Assembly (NCBI GenBank): GCA_014896315.1
Contig: JADBKP010000007.1
Coordinates: forward strand, 62,001-126,000
Direction of reading: 5' to 3'
From: Limnochordales bacterium
GTDB taxonomy: Bacteria > Bacillota > Limnochordia > Limnochordales > DUMU01
Length of the DNA: 64,000 bases
In this document: positions 19,304 to 26,559 of the stretch, piece after piece
Numbering within the stretch: the first letter of the stretch is position 1
Layout of the letters: each line of letters opens with the position of its first letter
Program-made: the position numbers and the translations under genes
The notes under the pieces: model-generated
The model's input: the letters and a program-made list of their open reading frames with translations, nothing else
What the model was told of the DNA's origin: nothing
Database searches by the model: none

Positions 19304-19313
19304 GGGGGGGGGG
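19304..19313. repeat. Poly-G tract of ten bases
   Basis: Ten consecutive G residues lie between the stop of the unknown secreted protein and the start of the next SBP gene. Such runs are prone to slippage; here it is untranslated and about 100 nt before the start codon, so any effect would be on leader length or promoter spacing. Confidence 0.8.
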
Positions 19314-19412
19314 ATTTGTGATGCTTTGAATACTATGCAGCTCATTAAGATGACCCGAGCATCCTCCAAGAGGTCATGCCTCCCGGTGAACGACAACAAG
19401 GAGGTAATCAAC

Positions 19413-20711
19413 ATGAAGAAGTGGCTAATTTGTCTTCTTATCGTAATCCTCAACATATGTGCCGTTATGCAGCCCCTCACCATCACGCCAGTGAGTGCGG
19501 CGAAGAAGACAGTAGATTTCTGGGTCATTTGGGGAGATGCTCCTGCGTTTGTGGAATACCATGCGTTCAAACGGCTCGTAGATGAATTCAATAAGCAAAG
19601 TAGCGCAGTGCAGGTTAATCTAGTCGTCGGTCCTGGTGACTACTCCTATTTTGATAAACTTATCGTCGCCACTGCAGCTGGTAATCCTCCTGACCTATTT
19701 GTGGATGGAATTGATGTCCACCAAGAGTTACTGTCCGTGCTTGTACCCGTTGATGAAACGAATTTGGCAAAGCATCTCGACATGAAGAACTATGTGCCTT
19801 TCATTCAGGAGAACGCAGTCTATGACGGTCACTGGTATACAATTCCATGGTCCCTTGGCACTCAGTTCTTACTCTACAATCCCAAGGTTTTTGAAGAACT
19901 GGGACTTCCGGGCTCGGCAGTTCCGCAGACCTGGGCTGATCTTGACAGAATCGGTATGAAAATCGCTGGAGTTAACAAGTCTAGCCGTCCAGATCTCTAT
20001 GCCCTGGTGGTCCAGTTTGATGCTTGGGGGTTCGAGCCCTGGATATGGCAAGCAGGAGGGCGTCTGTACGATCCTGCCAAACGACAGGTTACAATCAACA
20101 CCCCGCAGGTGTTGAAGGCCTTGCGTTTCCTCTCTGAAGGGGTGAATGCTAAAGGTTACATCGCACCTCCTGGCAACGACACAGGTTGGCTCATAAAGAG
20201 CGGTAACCTGGCCATGTGGCAAGCGCTACCGCAGCACTACAACATCTGGCGGCAGATCACCGGCGAGTATCCGGGAGTCACACTGTTACCGAAAGATGCC
20301 GAGAGCGGCACCACGGTTGGAGGTTGGCATCTGTACATGACCAACACGCCCGATCGCGACGCAACGGTCGAGTTCCTTACCTGGCTTACTGATCCGGAAC
20401 GTCACGCCCGGTATTTGATTGAGAGCGGTACTGTGACCCCCCGTTTGGACCTGGCTCAAAAGAGCGCAACATTCAAGGATTTCCTTGCCCAGCATGTAGA
20501 GGCCCGAGTTGCAGTTCAGCAGGTTATGTTCGGGCGGATGCTCCACCCGGCCGTCCGACGTACGCCAGTAGGTCCGGAAGTCGAACGGCTGCTTGAGGAG
20601 GCATTCATGACCGTCATCCGGAATCAGGAAGCTCCCGAAAGGGCACTGCAAAAGGCCGATGAGGCAGCCAATGCCCGGCTGAAGCAGTGGCTGGAACGGA
20701 AACTAAAGTAA
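19413..20711 (+). CDS. Sugar ABC transporter substrate-binding protein (family 1), orphan
   Basis: Exported family-1 solute-binding protein of about 432 residues. The ATG at 19413 follows AAGGAGGTAATCAAC and begins a clean signal peptide (KKWLICLLIVILNICAVM, cut after VSA). DFWVIWGDAPAFVEY, a DLFVDGID ligand loop, GTQFLLYNPKVFEELGL and MTNTPDRDATVEFL are typical. A longer frame from 19326 lacks a ribosome binding site. No permease gene is adjacent; the gene is closed by a strong hairpin at 20741-20775. Position after the rhamnose genes suggests rhamnose or a rhamnoside as ligand, which is inference only. Confidence 0.92.
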   Translation: MKKWLICLLIVILNICAVMQPLTITPVSAAKKTVDFWVIWGDAPAFVEYHAFKRLVDEFNKQSSAVQVNLVVGPGDYSYFDKLIVATAAGNPPDLFVDGIDVHQELLSVLVPVDETNLAKHLDMKNYVPFIQENAVYDGHWYTIPWSLGTQFLLYNPKVFEELGLPGSAVPQTWADLDRIGMKIAGVNKSSRPDLYALVVQFDAWGFEPWIWQAGGRLYDPAKRQVTINTPQVLKALRFLSEGVNAKGYIAPPGNDTGWLIKSGNLAMWQALPQHYNIWRQITGEYPGVTLLPKDAESGTTVGGWHLYMTNTPDRDATVEFLTWLTDPERHARYLIESGTVTPRLDLAQKSATFKDFLAQHVEARVAVQQVMFGRMLHPAVRRTPVGPEVERLLEEAFMTVIRNQEAPERALQKADEAANARLKQWLERKLK

Positions 20712-20740
20712 CCACCGGGAAAGAGGAGAACCCAGCTTGC

Positions 20741-20775
20741 CAGGAGGCCCGGGTCTTTCACTCCCGGGCCTCCTG
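20741..20775. terminator. Strong hairpin between convergent SBP and GH127 genes
   Basis: Perfect 13-bp inverted repeat CAGGAGGCCCGGG / CCCGGGCCTCCTG (20741-20753 and 20763-20775) with a 9-nt loop TCTTTCACT, 29 nt after the SBP stop and 24 nt beyond the GH127 stop. No T-run follows on either strand. Likely a two-way terminator or 3'-end stabiliser. Confidence 0.75.
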
Positions 20776-20798
20776 CTCCAGTCGTCTACCGTTGGCAG

Positions 20799-22829
20799 CT
20801 ATTGTTGCTTGCCCGACACGATTTGCGATCCACTGATCTCCGGAAAGGCTGACACCCGCAGCCGGGCGCAGCCCATGGGGATGAGCGTCACCACCTCATC
20901 CTCGGGCTCGATGGCATCAGGATCGACCGGACTCTCCGGAACCTCCCCGATCAGGCCGTTGGCTTCCTGTTGCCAGCCCCGAACTCGCCGCGCCCGAACC
21001 TTCAGGCGCACGGGGGCATTCTCAGGCGTGAACAGTTGTTGCTGCTCGCCGGCGGCTACCGCTTTCTCATCCCTCTCTACCTGCAGCACTCCTTCATCAA
21101 GCAGCAGGGCGTAGTTCCACGGGGTGGTCGGAAAGACTTCGTAGCAGGGAAAATCGTCTGTCCCCCCGTAGCGCTCCCACCTTTCGCCGATCGCGAGCGA
21201 GAACGCCAGCGGCCCGCGGTATATTGAGACTGACCTGCGGTTCTTCTCCCAGCGCCGAACCGCAATCGCCATGGGCAGGCGGAGCTCGACCCGATCCCCC
21301 CGCTGCCAGTCGCGAGTTACGGCCACCCACCTCCGGCTTCCGCCCAATGACTCTTCACCATCAACGCCGATCGGCTGCACTTCACCGTTCACAACAACAG
21401 CCGGTTCCGTGCACCACTGCGGTATCCGCAGATACAGGGTAAACCTGACCCGCTCCCGTGACATGGCAACCAGCCGGAAGCTGATCTCTTCGCTGAAGGG
21501 GTAGCCTGTCTCTTCGGCCCACGTGACCTCAGCTCCTCCCCCGGCCCCGTCCGCACCTGCGCCCACCCTCGCTGTCACCGTGCAGGGCGCATAGAGTACC
21601 GCCGCCAGGCCAGCGTCCCGGGTCGCCATCCACAGGTGCTCGGCAAAGTAAGGCCAAGCGAAGCCGGCGTTGTGCTGGCAGCAACGGTACTGCTCAAAGG
21701 GGCTGTAGGAGAGCATGTCGCCGCCATTCTCGAGAAGTGGTGCTTTGCTCGTCCGATCCAGCTGTATCATGTTGGGCGCCGTGAGGTAATGCAGGGCCTT
21801 CAGATCGGGAGTGAAGGCGGCCGGCAACGAGTTGAAGGCTATCTCTTCACAGCGATCCGCCCAGGTGACGTCACCGGTGATCGAGGTCAACAGTTGATGG
21901 CTCCACATAAACTCTGCCATGGAGCAGGTCTCGGCCGCCTGCCTGGGCCCGCTGAAACCCGGCCGAGCGTTCTCATCCGCCCCGAACATGCCGCCCGGCA
22001 CCTGTCCGTAGAGTTCCATCACGGTTCGGTAGTTCCGCGCGGTCGCTTCCAGGTAGCGGGGATCGTGAACTTGCTGATAGTATTGCGCCGGCTCGCGGAA
22101 CCCCTGGCAGATATTCACCCCGTGCCAGCTGGGAATGCCCCCGAACCAGTCGGCGGTCTGCTCATGGTTTATGCGAGCAAGCTCAAGCAGCCAGGGATGG
22201 CCTGTTCTGTTGTAGAGCCAGTAAATGCTGTCCAGGTTGTCGCCGCCGCGGATCTTCTGCCAGCTGCCGGGAAGGAACTCCTCCCTGCGAAGCCCCAGCT
22301 GCCAGCGGAAGTACCGTTCCATGAGAGAAAGAACCCTGGGGTCACCGGTCGCTTCATAATGTAGACGGAGTGCGTAAAGGGCGATCATGTTCGGCCATAC
22401 GTCAATCATCGGGCCTTCCCGGTTTGACTGCGGGCCAAAGTACCCATCCGGCCGCTGGCTGGCCAGGATAGCCTCGATCCAGCGTCGGGCACGGTCAATC
22501 AGCCGGTCATCCCCCAGGACGTATCCCAGAGAGGTGAAACCACGCAGCCAGTAAGGGAGCTCCTCCCAGCCATACTCCCCCCGGCCCTGCGGATCCGCCC
22601 AGGCACTTCTCTCGAAGTTGCACCACGGGCTGATCTCTTCCAGCCTGCCAACCATCCCCGCCGCTGCGGCCGCGAGCTGAAAGCGGAGCCAACCTTCCGG
22701 TCGGATGCTTCCCACCGGCAGTTTGATCAAAGGGTTTGGAAGGAGCGGAGGACGGTTGCCGATGTAAAACGGGTTGCTTCCCTGCGCTGGCAAACGAACT
22801 ACCGCAACGTGTGCCAATCTGTCCGCCAT
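20799..22829 (-). CDS. GH127-like beta-L-arabinofuranosidase (DUF1680 family)
   Basis: A 676-residue (alpha/alpha)6-barrel protein of the GH127/GH146 superfamily, whose members remove beta-L-arabinofuranose using a zinc-bound cysteine nucleophile. All key residues are visible: E300 and C302 in ETCSMAEF, and C383-C384 in YRCCQHNAG, matching in order and spacing the Glu, Cys and Cys-Cys set of HypBA1. DGYFGPQSNREGP and GWEELPYWLRGF mark the barrel. ATG at 22829 follows GGGGGAAC. No signal peptide, so an intracellular enzyme. It lies 20 nt after the DUF1080 gene and probably shares its transcript with that and the penicillin-acylase-like gene. Confidence 0.88.
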   Translation of the reverse strand: MADRLAHVAVVRLPAQGSNPFYIGNRPPLLPNPLIKLPVGSIRPEGWLRFQLAAAAAGMVGRLEEISPWCNFERSAWADPQGRGEYGWEELPYWLRGFTSLGYVLGDDRLIDRARRWIEAILASQRPDGYFGPQSNREGPMIDVWPNMIALYALRLHYEATGDPRVLSLMERYFRWQLGLRREEFLPGSWQKIRGGDNLDSIYWLYNRTGHPWLLELARINHEQTADWFGGIPSWHGVNICQGFREPAQYYQQVHDPRYLEATARNYRTVMELYGQVPGGMFGADENARPGFSGPRQAAETCSMAEFMWSHQLLTSITGDVTWADRCEEIAFNSLPAAFTPDLKALHYLTAPNMIQLDRTSKAPLLENGGDMLSYSPFEQYRCCQHNAGFAWPYFAEHLWMATRDAGLAAVLYAPCTVTARVGAGADGAGGGAEVTWAEETGYPFSEEISFRLVAMSRERVRFTLYLRIPQWCTEPAVVVNGEVQPIGVDGEESLGGSRRWVAVTRDWQRGDRVELRLPMAIAVRRWEKNRRSVSIYRGPLAFSLAIGERWERYGGTDDFPCYEVFPTTPWNYALLLDEGVLQVERDEKAVAAGEQQQLFTPENAPVRLKVRARRVRGWQQEANGLIGEVPESPVDPDAIEPEDEVVTLIPMGCARLRVSAFPEISGSQIVSGKQQ

Positions 22830-22849
22830 GTGTGTTCCCCCAATGCGGC

Positions 22850-23491
22850 TCAGCGCGGGTCGTAGTAAGGCGAACCCTCCAGGGGCAGATGGACAAGCCA
22901 GATGTTCCGATACTGAACGGGGTTGCCGTGATCCTGCAGAAGGAGTGGCCCGGGAGCACCGACGTCGTGGTCCAAAGCCCCTCCTGTCGGCCCTTTCACA
23001 ATGACGTTGTTGTGAATCACAATACCGTTTTGCAGTACCGTAAGCCGGGCCGGTTCAATTACCTTTCCCGCCTCGTTGACCCGAGCGGCCCGGAAGATAA
23101 TGTCGTATGTCTGCCACTCCCCAGGCGGCAGGCAGGCATTGACGAGCGGGGCGAACTGGTCGTAGATTGCTCCACAATCCCCTTTCCCGGGACGGGCATA
23201 CCCGTACGAGTCGAGGACCTGGATCTCGTAGCGGCCCTGCACGTAGACTCCGCTGTTCCCCTTGGCCTGCCCTTTTGCTTCTGGCATGTTCGGCACGCGA
23301 AACTCCAGGTGGATGTAGGCATCCCGGAAAACCTCATTGCTCAGAATGTCGCCCCGCCCCACCGTAACTACGCCGTCACTGACAGGCCAGGTAGCAGGAC
23401 TGCCATCCCGGTGATGCCAATCTTTCATGGTCTTCGTCTTGCCATCGAAGAGGATAACTGCTCCCGGAAGCGGTTCGCCACTTATACGCAT
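22850..23491 (-). CDS. DUF1080 (3-keto-disaccharide hydrolase-like) protein
   Basis: A 213-residue concanavalin-like beta-sandwich protein of the DUF1080 family (PF06439), members of which hydrolyse 3-ketoglycosides or bind glycans. Seen here: AVILFDGKTKTMKDWHH at the start, HLEFRVPNMP, GNSGVYVQGRYEIQVLDSYG and PPGEWQTYDIIFRA. There is no signal peptide, although many relatives are exported. AGGAAGGAG lies directly upstream of the ATG at 23491. Flanked 46 nt upstream by the penicillin-acylase-like gene and 20 nt downstream by the GH127 gene. No 3-ketosugar-forming oxidoreductase is present nearby, so a simple binding or glycosidase role should be kept open. Confidence 0.85.
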   Translation of the reverse strand: MRISGEPLPGAVILFDGKTKTMKDWHHRDGSPATWPVSDGVVTVGRGDILSNEVFRDAYIHLEFRVPNMPEAKGQAKGNSGVYVQGRYEIQVLDSYGYARPGKGDCGAIYDQFAPLVNACLPPGEWQTYDIIFRAARVNEAGKVIEPARLTVLQNGIVIHNNVIVKGPTGGALDHDVGAPGPLLLQDHGNPVQYRNIWLVHLPLEGSPYYDPR

Positions 23492-23537
23492 CTTCCGTCT
23501 CCTTCCTCAGTTGTTTTAGGACCATACCTCGCAGCCG

Positions 23538-25916
23538 TTAATGAACACTGCCCGTCGTTGCTGCTTTGCTGGTGGCGGGGGTCTTGAGCCCATGCCACTC
23601 AAGCTCGGTCACCGACTCTTTGTATCGGAGTACCGCTTCCCGGCTCAAGGGTGCGGGGTGTGTTTCGCCTTTGACCCACAGATCGACCTGGTCGAAGTAG
23701 TGCGGGCTCCGGGGATCTTCGGAGATTCCGGGCGGCAAAAAGGACCGCGAGTTGTCGATGTCGGCCAGGTCAACGATCTGCGTATAGGAGTTGCCAAGCT
23801 GCGACCAGATGGTATCTACCGCTGTGGTAGTGAACTGGGGAAGCAGGCGGTCGGCCTGCGGATCCAGCGACGGAAAGCCTTCCAGGTTGGCCTGGTAGGC
23901 CATCCGCCGGGGTCGGGTCGCGATCTGCCCCCGGCCCGGCGCCTGCTCCGCCGCCTGGCGCAGTACTCGATCCAGCCAGGCAGCCACCTCCGCTACCAGG
24001 GGGATCTCCCCGCTCCGTTCATACTCGCCCAGCACGGTACGGAGCAGGAAAACGACTCCCGCAAACCCGCCGCCAAAGCGAGCGGCAAGGGTAGCGGTCT
24101 CCCCCTCGGGACGAATACTCCGGTGAACTGCAGCCAGCAGCGTTTCTGCCAGAGCAGCTTCCGGGCTCCCGGTGACGAGCCGCCCATCCCATTCATCCAG
24201 CCGCGAGAGAAATGCCACTGCTTCCCGGCTGAGCAGTCCGCGTTCCTGCAGAATTCGGGCCAGCCGCACCAGATCGCGGGCAATCGGGTTGATATTGTCC
24301 CTATGTACCTCCGCAAATCCCTCCACGGAGAACGAGTTCCCCGCCTCGAGCAGCTCGTACAGGCGCCAGCTGCGGCCGTTGTGGCCCGTTCCGCCCGTTC
24401 CGATGGTGAGGATGTGAGGATACCAGCTTCCCACGGGCAGATGGTTGGCGCTGGCGATGAACCCCCGGCTCGGATTGAGCACGTGGGGCAGTTCCTCAAA
24501 AGGAATGTAACCGGCCCACTCCTCTTCACCGCTCCATCCCACCTGCGGGATACCGTAAACCCCCCGGCGGATGGGAATCGCTGCCGCAGTGTGATAGCCG
24601 ATGTTGCCTTCAACATCTGCATAGACAACATGAAGTCCAGGCGACCGGTAGCGGCTCAGAGCCTCGGTAAACTCAGTCCAGTTCCGCGCCCGCATCATGG
24701 CGAGTAAACCTTCGATGGATGTGGTGGTCTCCTGCAAAAGCGCGTGGTGCAGAGCAAAATGTTCATCCGGCCGACGCCCGGCCAGGAAATCGTCGACCAA
24801 CGGGCCGTGCCGGGTTTCTTTTACCTCGATTATGACCGGCTCTGCCCCTTTGACCAGGATCTTTTCGGTGCGGGTTTGGACAGGATACCACTCTCCCCGC
24901 CACTGATATTCGTCGCCGGTCGAACTCAGCCGCTCCTGGAACAAGTCTGAACCGTCAGATCCCAAAGCGGTGGCTCCCCAGGCGAGGTGTTCGTTCCACC
25001 CGACAAGAAAACCCGGGGCCCCTGCCAACCCGATACCGCGAGCGTTGTAATCCCCGCCGCACAGGTGGATCTCGTACCACAGGGACGGCAGCGTAACCGT
25101 AATCTGCGGGTCGCTTTCGAGGAGCGGTTTGCCCGTTACCGTCTTCTCGCCCGAGACCGCCCAGGCATGGCTGGCTTTGACCCGCTCCCACGCGTCGTCT
25201 TCAATCGTGGCCCGGGGATATGACTTCAACCGCCGGTAGACCTCGGGACTGGTGCGGGCAAAATCCTGCTCCTCCACAACAGCTGCCGCATCGTCGATAA
25301 CCAATACTCCCTGTGAACTGCCAGCTCCGCCCGCCTGCTGCTGCTCGCGCTGGCGAAGGGCATTCACTTCCTGCTTCCAGGAGTTATCAAAGTACTCGGC
25401 GATCCGCATCCAGACGGCGATGCTGTCTGCCGGTGTCCAGGGTTCGGGCACGATGCCCAGCCGTGCGAAGGCAGGATTCAGGTTGTCAGCCTCGGTAGTG
25501 AGGTAATGGTTGACCCCTGCGGCGTATGCCTCCAGAGCCTCGCGGGTCTCCGGGGACAGGTGGTCGACCACCCGCTGCGCGTGACGGTAAAGCCCCAGGG
25601 TGCGCATCAGCTTATCCGACGCAAGCCATTCAGGTCCCAGCACCTCGGCCAGGCGTCCCGCCACCTTGCGCCGGAAAAGCTCCATCTGAAGCATCCGGTC
25701 CTGCGCCGTGGCGTAACCGGCCCCGAAAAAAAGGCCTGCATTGCTCTCCGCATATACGTGAGCGATTCCCCACTGGTCGCGAATAATCTCTACGCGTTCA
25801 CTTCCGTAAACTGTGCCGCCTGCAGCAATCCACCCGACAGCAGCCGCCACCAGCGTAATGAGGCCGATATAGCGGACATAGAGACCTGTTTTTGCGTGTG
25901 ACGCCGCCAGTCTCAA
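23538..25916 (-). CDS. Penicillin acylase family (S45) N-terminal nucleophile hydrolase
   Basis: A 792-residue amidohydrolase of the penicillin G acylase / acyl-homoserine-lactone acylase family. The precursor is expected to cut itself before Ser249 (in VKASHAWAVSGEKT), which then becomes the N-terminal nucleophile of the beta chain. Upstream chain motifs are IRDQWGIAHVYAES and GYATAQDRMLQMELFRR; the GAPGFLVGWNEHLAWGAT loop follows. A single hydrophobic segment (YIGLITLVAAAVGWIAAGG) suggests export or anchoring. TTG start at 25916 with GGGGTGAGG upstream. It heads a minus-strand set with DUF1080 and GH127 genes; removal of N-acyl groups from a glycan or quorum signal is possible, but the substrate is unknown. 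Confidence 0.9.
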   Translation of the reverse strand: MRLAASHAKTGLYVRYIGLITLVAAAVGWIAAGGTVYGSERVEIIRDQWGIAHVYAESNAGLFFGAGYATAQDRMLQMELFRRKVAGRLAEVLGPEWLASDKLMRTLGLYRHAQRVVDHLSPETREALEAYAAGVNHYLTTEADNLNPAFARLGIVPEPWTPADSIAVWMRIAEYFDNSWKQEVNALRQREQQQAGGAGSSQGVLVIDDAAAVVEEQDFARTSPEVYRRLKSYPRATIEDDAWERVKASHAWAVSGEKTVTGKPLLESDPQITVTLPSLWYEIHLCGGDYNARGIGLAGAPGFLVGWNEHLAWGATALGSDGSDLFQERLSSTGDEYQWRGEWYPVQTRTEKILVKGAEPVIIEVKETRHGPLVDDFLAGRRPDEHFALHHALLQETTTSIEGLLAMMRARNWTEFTEALSRYRSPGLHVVYADVEGNIGYHTAAAIPIRRGVYGIPQVGWSGEEEWAGYIPFEELPHVLNPSRGFIASANHLPVGSWYPHILTIGTGGTGHNGRSWRLYELLEAGNSFSVEGFAEVHRDNINPIARDLVRLARILQERGLLSREAVAFLSRLDEWDGRLVTGSPEAALAETLLAAVHRSIRPEGETATLAARFGGGFAGVVFLLRTVLGEYERSGEIPLVAEVAAWLDRVLRQAAEQAPGRGQIATRPRRMAYQANLEGFPSLDPQADRLLPQFTTTAVDTIWSQLGNSYTQIVDLADIDNSRSFLPPGISEDPRSPHYFDQVDLWVKGETHPAPLSREAVLRYKESVTELEWHGLKTPATSKAATTGSVH

Positions 25917-26103
25917 AGCAGCCTCACCCCGTTCAAAGAAACTCCATCTTGTCCTGGCGCGTCCTTGTAACGTTGGTTTGTCATACGTTTATCTACCACA
26001 GGATGGGTGGCCTTTCCTGCTCGCTCTGCCGCCGCGGATGGGGCTACCCTCAAAAGAACCGGGAGTGAAAATTGGCACAGTCCGGTGAAAGGCCGGCCAC
26101 TGC

Positions 26104-26160
26104 TTGACTACAGGTTAGGGAGAGGGGTATGCTGATATCAATTCGACGATGGTCGAATTG
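26104..26160 (+). promoter_or_regulatory. Promoter and metal-repressor operator of the cad operon
   Basis: TTGACT (26104-26109) and TATGCT (26128-26133), 18 nt apart, form a plausible promoter. Immediately downstream lies a perfect inverted repeat CAATTCGAC-GATG-GTCGAATTG (26139-26160) over the expected transcription start, the usual place for an ArsR/SmtB-family operator. The repressor gene follows at 26197. Confidence 0.75.
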
Positions 26161-26196
26161 TACAAGTGTCATGGATTGTAGAAGGGGGAGTCGCCC

Positions 26197-26559
26197 GTGA
26201 ACGAGCCGAGGGCGTCCCGGGACGTCTGCAAGAGCTTCGATCCCCACGCCGGTAAGATTCAGCCGTTGCGCGAGCAGGTCCTCGAGGTAGCGGGGTTGTC
26301 TGAGCTGTTTCAGGTGCTGGCAGATGAGACCAGGACCAAGATCCTCTACCTCCTGGCCCATGACGAGCTGTGTGTCTGTGACCTGGCGGAAGTGCTGGAA
26401 CTGAGCCTTCCTACCATCTCCCACCACCTGCGCCTGCTTAAGGCCATGCGGCTTGTCAAGTATAGACGCGACGGTAAGAACGTCTACTACTCCCTGGCTG
26501 ACGAACACGTCCTGCGCCTGATCGAGGTGGCCCAGGAGCATTACGAGGAGGATCGCTGA
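26197..26559 (+). CDS. cadC: CadC-like ArsR-family metal-sensing repressor
   Basis: Winged-helix metal sensor of 120 residues that should leave its operator when Cd(II), Pb(II) or Zn(II) binds. Both known metal sites of the family can be read: the alpha-3N type site with ELCVCDL (C59, C61) plus an N-terminal C11, as in CadC, and the alpha-5 site as D102-x-H104-x10-H115-x2-E118. The recognition helix is LPTISHHLRLLK. GTG start at 26197 preceded by GGGGGAG. The stop overlaps the ATPase start (TGATG), so the two are translationally coupled. Confidence 0.93.
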   Translation: MNEPRASRDVCKSFDPHAGKIQPLREQVLEVAGLSELFQVLADETRTKILYLLAHDELCVCDLAEVLELSLPTISHHLRLLKAMRLVKYRRDGKNVYYSLADEHVLRLIEVAQEHYEEDR

